Source: Companilactobacillus keshanensis
GTDB lineage: Bacteria; Bacillota; Bacilli; Lactobacillales; Lactobacillaceae
Assembly (NCBI RefSeq): GCF_003946205.1
Contig: NZ_RHOS01000010.1
Span: 1 to 64,000 of the forward strand
Direction of reading: 5' to 3'
Length of the DNA: 64,000 bases
A program made the translations under genes and the position numbers. The notes below the pieces were generated by a model. That model was not told where the DNA came from and searched no databases. It saw only the letters and a program-made list of their open reading frames with translations. Every line of letters begins with the position of its first letter. Positions within the stretch are counted from its first letter, which is position 1. Below are positions 24,271-34,126 of the stretch, piece after piece.

Positions 24271-26628
24271 TTATTTTACATCCCATTTCCAGTTTTCAAC
24301 TTCTGGAAGATCTGTACCATATTCACGGATGTATTTATTATGTTTATCAATTTCTGCTTCCATTTCGTCAGCAAATTTATCAGTCTTATCACCATAAACG
24401 GCAGTAGCTGCTTCTTCTGCTAAGTGGAAACGATCCATTTCATTTACAACACGCATATCGAAAGGTGTAGTGATATCACCATTTTCACGGTAACCATGAA
24501 CAAATAGATTATGATTATCACGATCAAAGAAGATATCTTTGATAATATCTTCAAAACCATGGAAAGCAAACAATACTGGCTTGTCGGCCGTAAAGATCTT
24601 ATTAAATTCTTCATCAGATAATCCACGGGGATCAACTTCTGGTGATCTCAACTTCAATAGGTCAACAACGTTAACGAATCTTATTTTAAGATCTGGAATC
24701 TCTTTACGTAAGATGCTGATAGCAGCAAGCGATTCAAGGTTTGGTTCTGTTCCGGCGGCAGCAAAAACAATATCAGGACTTCCATTATCATTTGAAGCCC
24801 AGTCAATAACTTTAAGACCCTTATCGGCTAATTCTTGTCCCTCTTCAATTGAATAGAATTGTGGACGTGGTTGTTTTGAAGTAACCAATAGATTGATTTT
24901 CTCTTGGTCATCAAGAATCTTAGGCATTACTGGCAACAATGAATTTGTGTCAGCTGGGAAATATTCACGGATAAATGCAGGTTTCTTCTCAGCCAAATGT
25001 GTAATGATACCTGGATCTTGATGAGTATAACCATTGTGATCTTGTTGGAAAGCAGTTGATGTAGCAATTATGTTAAGTGATGGATACTTATTTCTCCATG
25101 ACAATTCATCAGCTTTTCTCAACCACTTGAAGTGTTGTGTCAACATTGAATCGACAACTCTTAAGAATGCTTCGTAACTGGCAAAAATACCGTGACGACC
25201 TGTCAAAGCATATCCTTCTAAGAATCCTTCAGCTTGATGTTCTGAAAGTTGTGAATCAATAATACGACCAACTGGTGCTTCATATTGATCATTTGGTTCT
25301 TTAACTTCTTCCATCCATTGACGTGGCGAAGCTTCAAACATATGATTCAAGCGGTTTGACATTGTTTCATCAGGTCCAAATAATCTGAAGTTATCTTGAT
25401 TATTCAAAATAACATCCTTGAGATATTTACCTAACTCAATCATATCTTGAGCAGTCTTTTCACCTGGTTTGTCGAACTTCAAAGCATAGTTCTTATAGTC
25501 TGGCAATTTAAGAGGTTTAGGATCTATACCACCATTAACGATAGGGTTCATGGCCATTCTCTTGTTACCCTTAGGTGCCATTTCGGCAATTTCAGACTTC
25601 AAACTACCATCTTCGTTAAATAATTCCTCAGGCTTGTATGATTTTAACCAATCCACTAAGGCATCAGCATGTTGCATATCATTTTGGTCTACAGGAATTG
25701 GAATTTGGTGAGATCTGAATGAACCCTCGATCGGTTCGCCATCCCACTCCTTAGGACCAGTCCAGCCCTTAGGTGCACGAAAGATGATCATTGGCCATCT
25801 TGGCATTGTAGCTTCTGAAGCCGGGTGTTTTCTAGCTTCTGTTTGAATATCTTTGATTCTTGAGATAGCAACATCTAAAGTTTTAGCCATCGCTGGATGC
25901 ATTTCATCAGGGTCATCCCCTTCAACAAAGAGAGGTTCCCAGCCAAGGCCACTATAATACTCTCTCAAGTCTTCATCGTTTTTACGCGAAAGAATCGTTG
26001 GGTTAGAGATCTTGAATCCATTTAAGTTAACAATAGGCAAAACCGCACCATCATTTACAGGGTTAATGAACACATTTGAGAACCATGAACCGGCCAATGG
26101 ACCAGTTTCCGATTCACCATCACCAATAACAACAGCAGCAATTTGATCAGGGTTATCTAAAATAGCACCAACACCATGTGATAGTGAGTAACCTAGTTCG
26201 CCACCTTCATGCATTGAACCTGGTGTTTCAGGAGCAGCATGAGAAGCAATTCCACCTGGGAAGGAGAATTGTTTAAAGAGTTTTTGCATACCCGATTCGT
26301 CTTGAGTGATCTTAGGATAAATTTCAGTATAGCTTCCATCAAGATATGAGTTTGAAACCATAACTTGACCACCATGACCTGGTCCTTCGATATAGAACAT
26401 ATTTACGCCGTATTCATTAATAACACGGTTTAGATGAGCATAGATGAAGTTTTGACCTGCAATAGTACCCCAATGTCCGATTGGGTGAACTTTAACATCT
26501 TCGGGTTTAAGAGAACGTTTTAATAATGGGTTATCTTTTAAATATAATTGACCAACAGAAACATAGTTTGCTGCACGCCAATATTTGTCGACTAAGTTTA
26601 AATATTCTTTTGATGAATAGTTTGTCAT
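24271..26628 (-). CDS. xfp: Phosphoketolase (Xfp family)
   Basis: 785 residues, full family length. Recognisable family blocks include [49 protein letters not shown] (thiamine diphosphate binding) and the late [17 protein letters not shown]. The enzyme splits xylulose 5-phosphate (and often fructose 6-phosphate) into acetyl phosphate plus a sugar phosphate, the key step of pentose and heterofermentative metabolism. AAGGAG nine bases upstream of ATG. Promoter TTGACT-17-TATTAT with a repeated AACCAGT at two-turn spacing. A GntR regulator lies directly upstream. Confidence 0.97.
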   Translation of the reverse strand: MTNYSSKEYLNLVDKYWRAANYVSVGQLYLKDNPLLKRSLKPEDVKVHPIGHWGTIAGQNFIYAHLNRVINEYGVNMFYIEGPGHGGQVMVSNSYLDGSYTEIYPKITQDESGMQKLFKQFSFPGGIASHAAPETPGSMHEGGELGYSLSHGVGAILDNPDQIAAVVIGDGESETGPLAGSWFSNVFINPVNDGAVLPIVNLNGFKISNPTILSRKNDEDLREYYSGLGWEPLFVEGDDPDEMHPAMAKTLDVAISRIKDIQTEARKHPASEATMPRWPMIIFRAPKGWTGPKEWDGEPIEGSFRSHQIPIPVDQNDMQHADALVDWLKSYKPEELFNEDGSLKSEIAEMAPKGNKRMAMNPIVNGGIDPKPLKLPDYKNYALKFDKPGEKTAQDMIELGKYLKDVILNNQDNFRLFGPDETMSNRLNHMFEASPRQWMEEVKEPNDQYEAPVGRIIDSQLSEHQAEGFLEGYALTGRHGIFASYEAFLRVVDSMLTQHFKWLRKADELSWRNKYPSLNIIATSTAFQQDHNGYTHQDPGIITHLAEKKPAFIREYFPADTNSLLPVMPKILDDQEKINLLVTSKQPRPQFYSIEEGQELADKGLKVIDWASNDNGSPDIVFAAAGTEPNLESLAAISILRKEIPDLKIRFVNVVDLLKLRSPEVDPRGLSDEEFNKIFTADKPVLFAFHGFEDIIKDIFFDRDNHNLFVHGYRENGDITTPFDMRVVNEMDRFHLAEEAATAVYGDKTDKFADEMEAEIDKHNKYIREYGTDLPEVENWKWDVK

Positions 26629-26658
26629 AACGGCACACTCCTTAGGTTTTACATGTAT

Positions 26659-26692
26659 ATAATAACCAGTATTATAATTAAAGTCAACCAGT
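26659..26692 (-). promoter_or_regulatory. xfp promoter with phased direct repeat
   Basis: Minus-strand -35 TTGACT (26682-26687), 17-bp spacer, -10 TATTAT (26659-26664). AACCAGT occurs at 26664-26670 and 26686-26692, exactly 22 bp apart, overlapping the -10 and the -35. This suits two protomers of a repressor on the same helix face; the adjacent GntR protein is the obvious candidate. Confidence 0.7.
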
Positions 26693-26730
26693 TAACTAAT
26701 TGGGCCGTCCCAATTTTTCAAAATAATTTA

Positions 26731-27459
26731 CTAATGGTTATCTAGATCAACGAATGAATCATATTTGAAATATTTATAGTGCAGCTTCATGGTTGAAAAC
26801 TCAAACGGCGTTCCATCATTTAGGAAAAAAATACCTTCCATGATCCCCAATGGCTCGTTAGATTTTAAATTCAATAACTTTTTTCCTTCTTCATCAGATG
26901 GGGCAGCTGAAATTGCTAAATATGTTTTATTAACTTCCTTGCCTAATTCAGATTCTACATAATTAAAAATCGAATCAGATGCAATTTCTTCAGTCAATTC
27001 GGGAGCTAATTTGATTGGAATATAACCTCTTTCGATCATAAATGGTTTGTCATCTAATAAGCGCAATCGCTTAAATGAATAAACGAATTCACTCGCCTGC
27101 AAGAATAAATTATCCTGCATATCTTTATCTGGTCTGATAACATCAAAATCTAAAACTTTGATTCCGGGCTTTTGCCCATTAGATTTGAAGCTATCCGTAA
27201 TACCCAAATTACTGCCGCTATAATTAAAATATGAATCTTGTTTTAAGTACAATGGATTAACAAATGTTCCTGACCCACGCTTTTTAAAGATAATCCCTTG
27301 TTCCGACATATTGCTCAAAGCACGTTTGATCGAACTTCTACTGACATCATATTGTTCTGCCAATGAACGTTCGTCTGGTAAGCGCATATCGGGGTATACA
27401 TTTGCATCTATCTTTTCTTTTAGTGAACTAATAACTCGCTGATAAACTAAGTCTGCCAT
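26731..27459 (-). CDS. GntR family regulator with UTRA domain
   Basis: 242 residues. The N-terminal winged helix (LPDERSLAEQYDVSRSSIKR, about residues 27-50) is followed by a UTRA effector domain from about residue 90 (FKRLRLLDDKPFMIERGYIP). Such regulators bind sugar phosphates or related acids. AAGGAG precedes the ATG. It lies 102 bp upstream of the phosphoketolase gene on the same strand, whose promoter carries a phased repeat, so control of xfp is likely but unproven. Its own promoter shows a TATAAT near 27515. Confidence 0.9.
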   Translation of the reverse strand: MADLVYQRVISSLKEKIDANVYPDMRLPDERSLAEQYDVSRSSIKRALSNMSEQGIIFKKRGSGTFVNPLYLKQDSYFNYSGSNLGITDSFKSNGQKPGIKVLDFDVIRPDKDMQDNLFLQASEFVYSFKRLRLLDDKPFMIERGYIPIKLAPELTEEIASDSIFNYVESELGKEVNKTYLAISAAPSDEEGKKLLNLKSNEPLGIMEGIFFLNDGTPFEFSTMKLHYKYFKYDSFVDLDNH

Positions 27460-27546
27460 AGTTTCTCCTTTTGGAACGCACCAATTTTATATAAGGTAGC
27501 TATCATTTATATTTATTATATCTCATTTTAGTTGCAGTTTACATAC

Positions 27547-27575
27547 CACAAAAAAAGGCACCAAATATACAAGTA
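27547..27575 (-). terminator. Terminator upstream of GntR gene
   Basis: On the minus strand CAATATAC pairs with GTATATTTG, flanked by GG/CC, then seven T. Preceded by a second hairpin CTTTCTC/GAGAAAG (27586-27610). It ends whatever RNA enters from the right (hydrolase mRNA or a separate RNA). Confidence 0.75.
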
Positions 27576-27667
27576 TATTGATCCTTTCTCCAGTCTTGCT
27601 AGAGAAAGAACCATAAATCATATATCTGGAACCTATTATTATTTATTATCAAGGATACTAATATTCG

Positions 27668-27824
27668 ATTACGGGTAATGGAACCAGTAGCGACAATGGT
27701 ATTGGACGGTTATTTGCCGTCCTTACACCATGGACAATTCTGAGATTTGCGAAAGCAAAGTTCAAAATCGAGCCTTTAGACCTTGGCTGAAGGCGGCCTT
27801 GCAACAGGTGGAATTACTCGAAAT
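27668..27824. ncRNA. Candidate structured RNA (four-way junction), strand uncertain
   Basis: Hand folding gives a closing stem (27672-27691 with 27801-27820, interrupted by a symmetric GGA/GGA loop and A-A mismatches) and three hairpins. The first is 27696-27731 (ATGGT plus GGACGG, 7-nt loop), the second 27735-27770 with TTTGC-GAAA-GCAAA inside, and the third 27772-27794 (GCCTT/AAGGC). The GAAA tetraloop and purine internal loop favour the plus strand. Two G-U pairs in the second stem and the downstream terminator at 27547-27575 favour the minus strand. I compared it with lysine, M-box, ydaO, T-box, RNase P, SRP, 6S and tmRNA signatures from memory and found no match. Confidence 0.45.
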
Positions 27825-27854
27825 AAGATGCGGCATAAAAGCATAAACTGTCGT

Positions 27855-28841
27855 CTAATTCAACTCTTTAAACTCTTGAGTCATATTAACAGGAAATTCC
27901 TTGGGAGTTTTTTGCGCATTGATCATTTCATCTGTCATAGAAACTTTAAAAGTATTTCTATTAGCGTACGGAATATAATACATAATTCTATTAGTCATAT
28001 CATGAATAGATTGATATTGGGTATAGCTTGAACCATCTGGTTTAGTATTAGCCCCCTTTGGAACATCAACACTATCCAAGATATGCATAATTGTATTAAC
28101 CGCTTCTTTCGCATCAACTGGCTTTTCGATAACTTCACGGTTAAAAGCAGTTCTAATAAAACGATCAACCGCCGTGTAGCCGCCTGGTAAACGAAAGGTT
28201 CCATTTTGTCCTAACGGCTCAACTTCCAAATCGCCAAATTTCTTGGCACCGAAATTATTAGGTTGTGCACCTAAATAGTTAGCTAAATTGGTTTCATGCC
28301 ATGAATAGTCCGGCGTGTTAGTCATAACACCAGTCTTATCTTCTTGTAAAATCAAACCATCACCTTCTGGCTCTAAAACATAAGTTGCACCACTTAAATC
28401 ACTAAAAATCCAGTGTAATGGTTGATTTTTACCCATCACACCACTGTCGGATTCAATAATATGAACATTTTTAATATTTTCTTTTAATTCAGCGATAGAT
28501 TTATTATTACCTAAGGCCCATAACAGAAACTCTTCAGAAACCAAATTAATACTTCCGGGTGTGGGTTCAGTATCATATTTAGCCTTGTGTGCAAAGTATA
28601 ATTCGGCTGCTGATAATCCATATTCATTGAATCCATCAGCTACCATATAGTTACTTCCATATTTGGCACCTGTTCCTAGAATCGCATAATCAGCCTGATA
28701 AGTTTTCTTATCAAACGATGAGATCCATTCATATTCTCGAGGTAAAAATGTTGGTACACCATTTAATTCAAAAGCAAAGTCCATCGTTCTTGATAAAAAC
28801 TTAGCTCCATCTAAGGCTTCATAACTTATGCTTGTGCACAT
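27855..28841 (-). CDS. Choloylglycine hydrolase family protein (BSH/penicillin acylase type)
   Basis: An N-terminal nucleophile hydrolase of 328 residues. The start is the ATG at 28841 (GGGAG upstream), because the mature enzyme must expose Cys2 of MCTSISYEA. Arg18 and Asp21 (SRTMDF) are in place, and later Asn and Arg positions appear conserved. It hydrolyses amide bonds of conjugated bile salts or penicillin V-like compounds; family resemblance alone does not separate these. Longer N-terminal readings would bury the nucleophile and are rejected. Divergent from the Dyp peroxidase gene. Confidence 0.9.
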   Translation of the reverse strand: MCTSISYEALDGAKFLSRTMDFAFELNGVPTFLPREYEWISSFDKKTYQADYAILGTGAKYGSNYMVADGFNEYGLSAAELYFAHKAKYDTEPTPGSINLVSEEFLLWALGNNKSIAELKENIKNVHIIESDSGVMGKNQPLHWIFSDLSGATYVLEPEGDGLILQEDKTGVMTNTPDYSWHETNLANYLGAQPNNFGAKKFGDLEVEPLGQNGTFRLPGGYTAVDRFIRTAFNREVIEKPVDAKEAVNTIMHILDSVDVPKGANTKPDGSSYTQYQSIHDMTNRIMYYIPYANRNTFKVSMTDEMINAQKTPKEFPVNMTQEFKELN

Positions 28842-29003
28842 TGTATTGCTCCCTTTCGGATCAATTATTAATTTTTTCATTCAATGATTAATTATTATCC
28901 TAAATTAACAACAAAATCAACAATTTAAATTTACGAATTTTAAATCAAAAAGATATCGATCCATATGTTACTATTTGTTTAAATAAGCCTTGGAGGTAAA
29001 CAG

Positions 29004-29948
29004 ATGACTATTGATATTAAAAAAGCTCAAGACGTTTATAAGGACGCTGGAGAAAGTGTTATTTTTACAACTTTGATGTTAAAACATGAAGATCAAAGCG
29101 GCGAAAAAGATACCATTGCAGAATTTTCCGACATGTCCAACTCTATCATTAACAGTATGCGAGTTCGTGATCCTGAGGCCCAAGTACATGTGGCCTGGGG
29201 GTTTGGCTCAAACGCCTGGGATTACCTTTTCCCAGATGCACCAAAGCCTAAGGAATTAGCACCTTTCAAAGAAATCAAAGGTCCTAAATATACTGCCGTT
29301 TCTACACCCGGAGATCTATTTATTCATGTTCGCGCTTCTAAAATGTCAGTTTGTTACGAAATCATCGACCAATTCATGGGTATCTTAAGACCAATCACCA
29401 CCGTTGAAGACGAAACACATGGTTTCAGATATTTTGAAGGCCGTGCCATCGTTGGTTTCATTGATGGAACTGAAAATCCCGCTGGTATTGAATCCATGGA
29501 TTACACCTTGATAGATGAAAAACAGGATCCAGAATTTGTTAACGGATCTTATGCCTTTGCTCAAAAATACACTCACAATATGGAAGCCTGGAATGCTCTA
29601 AAAACTGAGGACCAAGAAAAATCAATTGGTCGCCACAAGTTCTCTGATCGTGAATTAGATGATGGTGAGAAATTACCAAATGCCCATAATATTGCCTCTA
29701 AAGACGAAAAAGACGGTGTAGAACATAAAATTGTTAGAATGAATGTGCCTTTTTCAGACCCTGCCAAAGATATCACTGGAACTTACTTTATTGGCTATTC
29801 CAAAGACTTCGCTATAACTAATAGAATGCTGACAAATATGTTTACTAAGAGCGATCGCCTATTGGATTTCAGTACACCAATAACCGGTAATTTATTCTTC
29901 ATTCCTTCAAAAGAAACCTTAGATAAAATTACTGAAGGCGAATATTAA
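29004..29948 (+). CDS. Dyp-type haem peroxidase
   Basis: 314 residues with the signature GFIDGTENP (GxxDG, about residue 152; the Asp assists peroxide cleavage) and the proximal haem His in the C-terminal half (IGRHKFSD, about 208). No twin-arginine signal, so a cytoplasmic enzyme. GGAGG lies before the ATG. It uses H2O2 to oxidise organic substrates or dyes. Monocistronic. Confidence 0.92.
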   Translation: MTIDIKKAQDVYKDAGESVIFTTLMLKHEDQSGEKDTIAEFSDMSNSIINSMRVRDPEAQVHVAWGFGSNAWDYLFPDAPKPKELAPFKEIKGPKYTAVSTPGDLFIHVRASKMSVCYEIIDQFMGILRPITTVEDETHGFRYFEGRAIVGFIDGTENPAGIESMDYTLIDEKQDPEFVNGSYAFAQKYTHNMEAWNALKTEDQEKSIGRHKFSDRELDDGEKLPNAHNIASKDEKDGVEHKIVRMNVPFSDPAKDITGTYFIGYSKDFAITNRMLTNMFTKSDRLLDFSTPITGNLFFIPSKETLDKITEGEY

Positions 29949-29962
29949 TTTTTAAACTGAGC

Positions 29963-30290
29963 TTGACTTTTATAATTCGACGCCTATAATAATCACTAAT
30001 TTAATTAAAGAAAATTTAATTCAGACGTTGATAAGAAGAGTAAATCACCGAGTAGCTTGCATAGTGACCGCTAGATAGTGAAAAGGCGGAACGAAAAATT
30101 GATTGAAGATGAGCTTGGAGTCTTACCTAGGTGAAAGCTGACGGTACGCAAGGATGCGATATCATCCCGAACTTACTATATTTATATATAATGAGTTGTT
30201 GAGGTAGAGTCTCTCTACGAATTGGGGTGGTACCACGACCACATCGTCCCCATGTTGACATTAGTCGGCATGGGGACTTTTTTTATACTT
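29963..30290 (+). promoter_or_regulatory. Methionine-type T-box riboswitch with promoter and terminator
   Basis: Promoter TTGACT (29963-29968), 16 bp, TATAAT (29985-29990). Stem I has AGTA (30039-30042) opposite a specifier loop in which AATCA/TGATT pair and the codon ATG (30109-30111, Met) faces out. The T-box GGGGTGGTACCACG is at 30224-30237; its T after TGG would pair with an A discriminator, as in tRNA-Met. The terminator GTCCCCATG/CATGGGGAC (30246-30277) with T run follows. Uncharged tRNA-Met should allow readthrough into the sulfhydrylase gene. Confidence 0.9.
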
Positions 30291-30315
30291 TTTTAATTTA
30301 ACGGAGGTGATTTTG

Positions 30316-30426
30316 ATGTCAAAAAGAAGTACAAATAAATTTTGCCATTATACATTTAGGAGTGATTTTCGAATGCCGCGGTTGCAAATTGGCGGCGTTG
30401 ACAGAAGAATCATCCAACATAACTAA
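30316..30426 (+). CDS. Unrecognised 36-codon ORF between T-box and sulfhydrylase gene
   Basis: ATG to TAA with a near-ideal GGAGGTGAT six bases upstream. The peptide is basic (nine Lys/Arg in 36, four Asn/Gln near the end), soluble, with one Cys (residue 10), and contains FRMPRLQIGGVDRR. I know no family for it. It lies inside the T-box-controlled transcript, 30 bp after the terminator and 56 bp before the methionine gene. It might be a small accessory protein, a leader that couples translation, or the remnant of a larger gene. Confidence 0.6.
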   Translation: MSKRSTNKFCHYTFRSDFRMPRLQIGGVDRRIIQHN

Positions 30427-30482
30427 CAAATTTAAAAAATAACAAATACTAATTAATTACAATTTTTGGAGGAATTACAATT

Positions 30483-31766
30483 ATGAGTGAACAAGAATAT
30501 AGCTTTGAGACATTACAAGTACATGCAGGACAAACTGTTGATGAAACTGGAGCACGTGCCGTTCCTATCTATCAAACAACTTCATACGTTTTCAAAGATC
30601 CACAACAAGCAGCTGATCGTTTTGCATTAAAAGATCCAGGTAACATTTACACTCGTTTAACTAATCCAACAACCGATGTCTTAGAAAAACGTGTTGCTAA
30701 ACTAGAAGGCGGTACTTCCGGTGTTGCTTTGGCAACTGGTGCTGCTGCTATCGCTGCTGCTATTCAAAATATTGCGGGCACTGGTGACGAAATCGTATCA
30801 GCAAGTACCCTTTATGGTGGCACTTACAATTTATTCAACGTTACTTTTCCAAAGTTAGGTATCAAAACACACTTTGTTAACTCAGATGATCCAGAAAACT
30901 TTGAAAAGGAAATCAATGAACACACAAAAGCTCTTTATCTAGAAAGTATTGGTAACCCTGATATCAACTTATCTGACCTCCCTGCTATTGCAAAGATCGC
31001 CCATAAACACGGACTACTATTGATCGTTGATAATACCTTTGCTTCACCATATCTATATAAACCACTAGAATTAGGTGCTGATATCGTCGTTGAATCAGCT
31101 ACTAAATTTATCGGTGGTCACGGTACTAGCATGGGCGGTGTCATTGCTGAAAACGGCAAATTTGATTATCGAAAATCTGATCGTTATCCAGAATTCGTCA
31201 CACCAAATCCACAATATAGTGGTTTAGTTTTCGCTGATCTAAAGGGCGGAGCTTTTACAACTAAGGTTCGTTCTGAAGTTCTCCGTGATGTCGGTGGTGC
31301 TATCAGTCCCTTCAACTCATTTTTATTGATCCAAGGATTAGAAACATTGTCACTTAGGATCGAGCGCCACGTTTCAAACACTCGTAAAATTATCAAGTTC
31401 CTCCAAGATTCTCCTAAAGTCGCATGGATCAAGTATCCTGAACAAGAAGACAGTCCCTACTACGACTTAGCTAAAAGAGACTTCAAAAAGGGTGTCGGTT
31501 CAATCTTTACAATAGGTTTAACTGGCGGTGAAAAAGCTGGTAAGGAACTTATTTCTAACTTGAATATCTTCTCCCTACTAGCAAATGTCGGTGATGCTAA
31601 ATCATTGATCATTCACCCAGCTTCAACAACTCATGCTCAATTGAATGAAAAAGAGCTATTAGCGACCGGTATAACACCAGATTTAATCAGAATTTCAATT
31701 GGTATTGAAAACGCTGATGACTTGATTGCTGACCTTAAACAAGGATTGGATAAGGTTAGTGACTAG
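30483..31766 (+). CDS. O-acetylhomoserine aminocarboxypropyltransferase (sulfhydrylase)
   Basis: 427 residues of the Cys/Met-metabolism PLP family. The PLP lysine is in [11 protein letters not shown] (about residue 207). The N-terminal [13 protein letters not shown] and the roughly 50-residue insertion compared with cystathionine enzymes ([18 protein letters not shown]) mark the OAH-sulfhydrylase branch (MetY/Cgs-like). It makes homocysteine (or methionine, with methanethiol) from O-acetylhomoserine and sulfide. GGAGG precedes the ATG. Placed under a methionine T-box. No metA/metX is nearby. Confidence 0.93.
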   Translation: MSEQEYSFETLQVHAGQTVDETGARAVPIYQTTSYVFKDPQQAADRFALKDPGNIYTRLTNPTTDVLEKRVAKLEGGTSGVALATGAAAIAAAIQNIAGTGDEIVSASTLYGGTYNLFNVTFPKLGIKTHFVNSDDPENFEKEINEHTKALYLESIGNPDINLSDLPAIAKIAHKHGLLLIVDNTFASPYLYKPLELGADIVVESATKFIGGHGTSMGGVIAENGKFDYRKSDRYPEFVTPNPQYSGLVFADLKGGAFTTKVRSEVLRDVGGAISPFNSFLLIQGLETLSLRIERHVSNTRKIIKFLQDSPKVAWIKYPEQEDSPYYDLAKRDFKKGVGSIFTIGLTGGEKAGKELISNLNIFSLLANVGDAKSLIIHPASTTHAQLNEKELLATGITPDLIRISIGIENADDLIADLKQGLDKVSD

Positions 31767-31822
31767 ACAGTTTATTGCGGGACAACTTACTGTCACCGCT
31801 TGATATTACGTTTAAAAACTCA

Positions 31823-31867
31823 AATACCCCTCAAATATACTAATTTGTATACTCGAGGGGTATTTTT
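31823..31867. terminator. Bidirectional terminator after sulfhydrylase gene
   Basis: AATACCCCTC pairs with GAGGGGTATT, T run on the plus strand; convergent genes on both sides. Confidence 0.9.
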
Positions 31868-31889
31868 CTATTTATTAATAACAACTTAC

Positions 31890-33326
31890 CTAACTCTTAT
31901 ACCAACCAACAACCTCATCAATCCAATCAACAGATAAATACTTAACCATAATGACTCGTTCCCCAACACCGGAGCGGCAACTGATCCTTAAATGAGCAAA
32001 GAAATTTTTTTCTAACCAGATACTTTGTCGTCTTTCAACTATTTGAATACTGCTCTTAGGGACAAAATAGGTATTTTTGGTAAATAAATGATTATTTGTT
32101 AAATATAAATACTTATTATCTATAATGGAAAGATTTGATCTTCTAGCCTTCAAATATGCTGATGCCATAAAGAACACTAGAGATACTAAAGCAAAAATTA
32201 TTACTAACCAAAAAATTTTATAAAATAACATCCCAAAAATAATATTCAAGATAACTGTAAATATAAGCGTATTGCGTAAATCATAATAGTAAGTTTTGGG
32301 TGAAGGTTCTTTAATTTTCACCTTATATGTCGAAATATCAGGAAAAAATCTATTTAGAAACTTATCTATCTGCGCGGATTCAATTACTGGCATAATAATG
32401 ATATCTTTTTCAGTATCTTCTTTTTTAGAATTAGAAATAATTACCAGCTTAACTGTGGCAATTTTCAGAAGTCTACGCAATAACGTCTGCTTTATAACTA
32501 TTGCCTGTACACGACCAGTCGAAATAGAAGTCTTTTTTGTTTTAAATAATCCATATTTCATCTGCAATTTATTGTCATACTTAACTAAGTTAAAATGGTA
32601 ATACTTAGCAATCAATACCACTACTGAAACAATATAGAAAATCAACATTACGAGAAATAATCCCACTATGGTCAAAATAATTCCTAAATGCTGCATCTTA
32701 TTCGCGGCTAATTCATAGAATTTCTTACTAATACCATTTTGAATTTTTCCATAAACTGCCAAAACAGCTAAAAGTCCTGATAAAAATGCTGGTGACGTTA
32801 ACGAAAATTTGAGCAGCTCTCTCCAAGTGATCGAATACGATTCACCTGAAAAAGTTTCCCGTGAAACATTTTTAGGTTTATCTTCCGTATCAACTTCTGA
32901 CCGATACCTATTTAGTTCGTCCTTTAATTTCACAGAAACGGCGGCCAAACTAACCTCTGGACCTTCAGAATGCCCCGCAGTTTCTATTTCCAGCTCCTCT
33001 AAACCAAATGGTTTTAGAAAGAACCATTGATTAGAAGTAATATTTTGAATTCGATCATACGGAACATGATTAACCTTCTTAACGAAAATTCCACTCCTGA
33101 CTAAAATTTCATGGTCCAACAATTGATAATTGAAAGTAAAATATTTTAATAAGCAATGTGTGATAACGATCATTATCAAACCTATTATTGTCAGTAACAT
33201 TATTATTACTGAACCATTCAATAAAGCAATTAACATAAAAAATAACGGTAAAATAATAGATTTAAGTTCTTTATATAGGTAAAACAAAATAGCTGCTGGA
33301 TGAAGTCTGTGTGCCTTAGATATCAT
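31890..33326 (-). CDS. PH domain-containing membrane protein (YdbT-like)
   Basis: 478 residues with several paired membrane helices (about 12-50, 170-235, 345-385) separated by bacterial PH (bPH2) domains containing the family's YDRIQNI and TGRVQAI strands. Its partner gene starts immediately upstream and overlaps it by 11 bases, the arrangement of the YdbS-YdbT pair of Bacillus, which has been linked to resistance to a bacteriocin. AGGAGG lies before the ATG. Molecular function unknown. Confidence 0.87.
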   Translation of the reverse strand: MISKAHRLHPAAILFYLYKELKSIILPLFFMLIALLNGSVIIMLLTIIGLIMIVITHCLLKYFTFNYQLLDHEILVRSGIFVKKVNHVPYDRIQNITSNQWFFLKPFGLEELEIETAGHSEGPEVSLAAVSVKLKDELNRYRSEVDTEDKPKNVSRETFSGESYSITWRELLKFSLTSPAFLSGLLAVLAVYGKIQNGISKKFYELAANKMQHLGIILTIVGLFLVMLIFYIVSVVVLIAKYYHFNLVKYDNKLQMKYGLFKTKKTSISTGRVQAIVIKQTLLRRLLKIATVKLVIISNSKKEDTEKDIIIMPVIESAQIDKFLNRFFPDISTYKVKIKEPSPKTYYYDLRNTLIFTVILNIIFGMLFYKIFWLVIIFALVSLVFFMASAYLKARRSNLSIIDNKYLYLTNNHLFTKNTYFVPKSSIQIVERRQSIWLEKNFFAHLRISCRSGVGERVIMVKYLSVDWIDEVVGWYKS

Positions 33327-33801
33327 TTTTGGCCTCCTGAGCTAACTTCATCAGTAACTCTTTTAAAGCTTCGGCCTGGTCAGATTTGATACCCTCGATC
33401 TCACTTTTGCCAGCAGCAGTCACCACGATAACCTTTTGTAGGCTTTTGATCCGCAGAATTGGTCCTTGCTTCAAGGTGACATTTTGAATTCTTGCAATCG
33501 GAATAATAATTTGTTTTCTAAAGAAGAATCCTTTATGTAATTCAACTTGTCTTTCATCAATATAATATGTCCAAAAATTCCAACGATAAGGTATCAAAAT
33601 AAGTTTTCCAGCCAATATAGCAATTGCTATAACACCCACTACGATTTGAACTATTTCGATAAAATTTTGCCCTTTTTCTGGGAGGAATATTGAAAGGATT
33701 ACCAACGCCAATAAAATTATTAAATACAAAAAGCCATCTATAAGTACATTTATTCGCCAAATTGTTTTTATATCCTCAGGTAATTTCTCTACTTTGTCCA
33801 T
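33316..33801 (-). CDS. PH domain-containing membrane protein (YdbS-like)
   Basis: 161 residues from the ATG at 33801 (AGGGGAG upstream). Two membrane helices (about 20-65) followed by one bPH2 domain with ARIQNVTLKQGPILR. It forms an operon with the larger PH protein. A longer N-terminal reading has no ribosome site. Confidence 0.87.
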   Translation of the reverse strand: MDKVEKLPEDIKTIWRINVLIDGFLYLIILLALVILSIFLPEKGQNFIEIVQIVVGVIAIAILAGKLILIPYRWNFWTYYIDERQVELHKGFFFRKQIIIPIARIQNVTLKQGPILRIKSLQKVIVVTAAGKSEIEGIKSDQAEALKELLMKLAQEAKNDI

Positions 33802-33817
33802 GAAACTCCCCTTATAT

Positions 33818-33858
33818 AAAAGGCCACGTGCTTGTATATACAAATACGTGACCTTTTT
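33818..33858. terminator. Terminator between small membrane gene and PH operon
   Basis: AAAGGcCACGT pairs with ACGTGaCCTTT; T run in the plus direction, A-rich arm gives T on the minus strand too. Confidence 0.75.
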
Positions 33859-33861
33859 AAT

Positions 33862-34062
33862 TTATTCTGGATCAGGTAAATCGTCATCTTCTTTATTAAA
33901 TCGCCAATTTGCTTTTATAAAACTAAACCCTGCAAAAAATGCAACCGCTACTGAAAACGCCAAAAAAATTCTTCCTAAGTAGAACATCGGATTAATTGTC
34001 ATTTCAGTAATTGTTATGAGCATTGATACTAAAATTAAAAGCGCTATGCGTATTTTCATCAT
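33862..34062 (-). CDS. Small two-helix membrane protein
   Basis: 66 residues from the ATG at 34062 (GGGGGAAA upstream). Two hydrophobic helices (about 3-20 and 28-48) and an acidic C-terminal tail ending DDDLPDPE. No family recognised. Ends at the hairpin 33818-33858. Confidence 0.7.
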   Translation of the reverse strand: MMKIRIALLILVSMLITITEMTINPMFYLGRIFLAFSVAVAFFAGFSFIKANWRFNKEDDDLPDPE

Positions 34063-34126
34063 AAGCGTTTCCCCCACATTTAAATTAAGAGAATTATACC
34101 AAGATGAATTTAAAAACGCACTACTT

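Noticed and set aside
27541-27850. Known riboswitch (lysine, M-box, ydaO, T-box) or housekeeping RNA (RNase P, SRP, 6S, tmRNA)
   Set aside because: The conserved core sequences of these RNAs were looked for on both strands and not found; kept only as an unassigned candidate.
27783-28031. 82-codon plus-strand ORF
   Set aside because: Antisense to the hydrolase gene and the RNA-like element; no SD.
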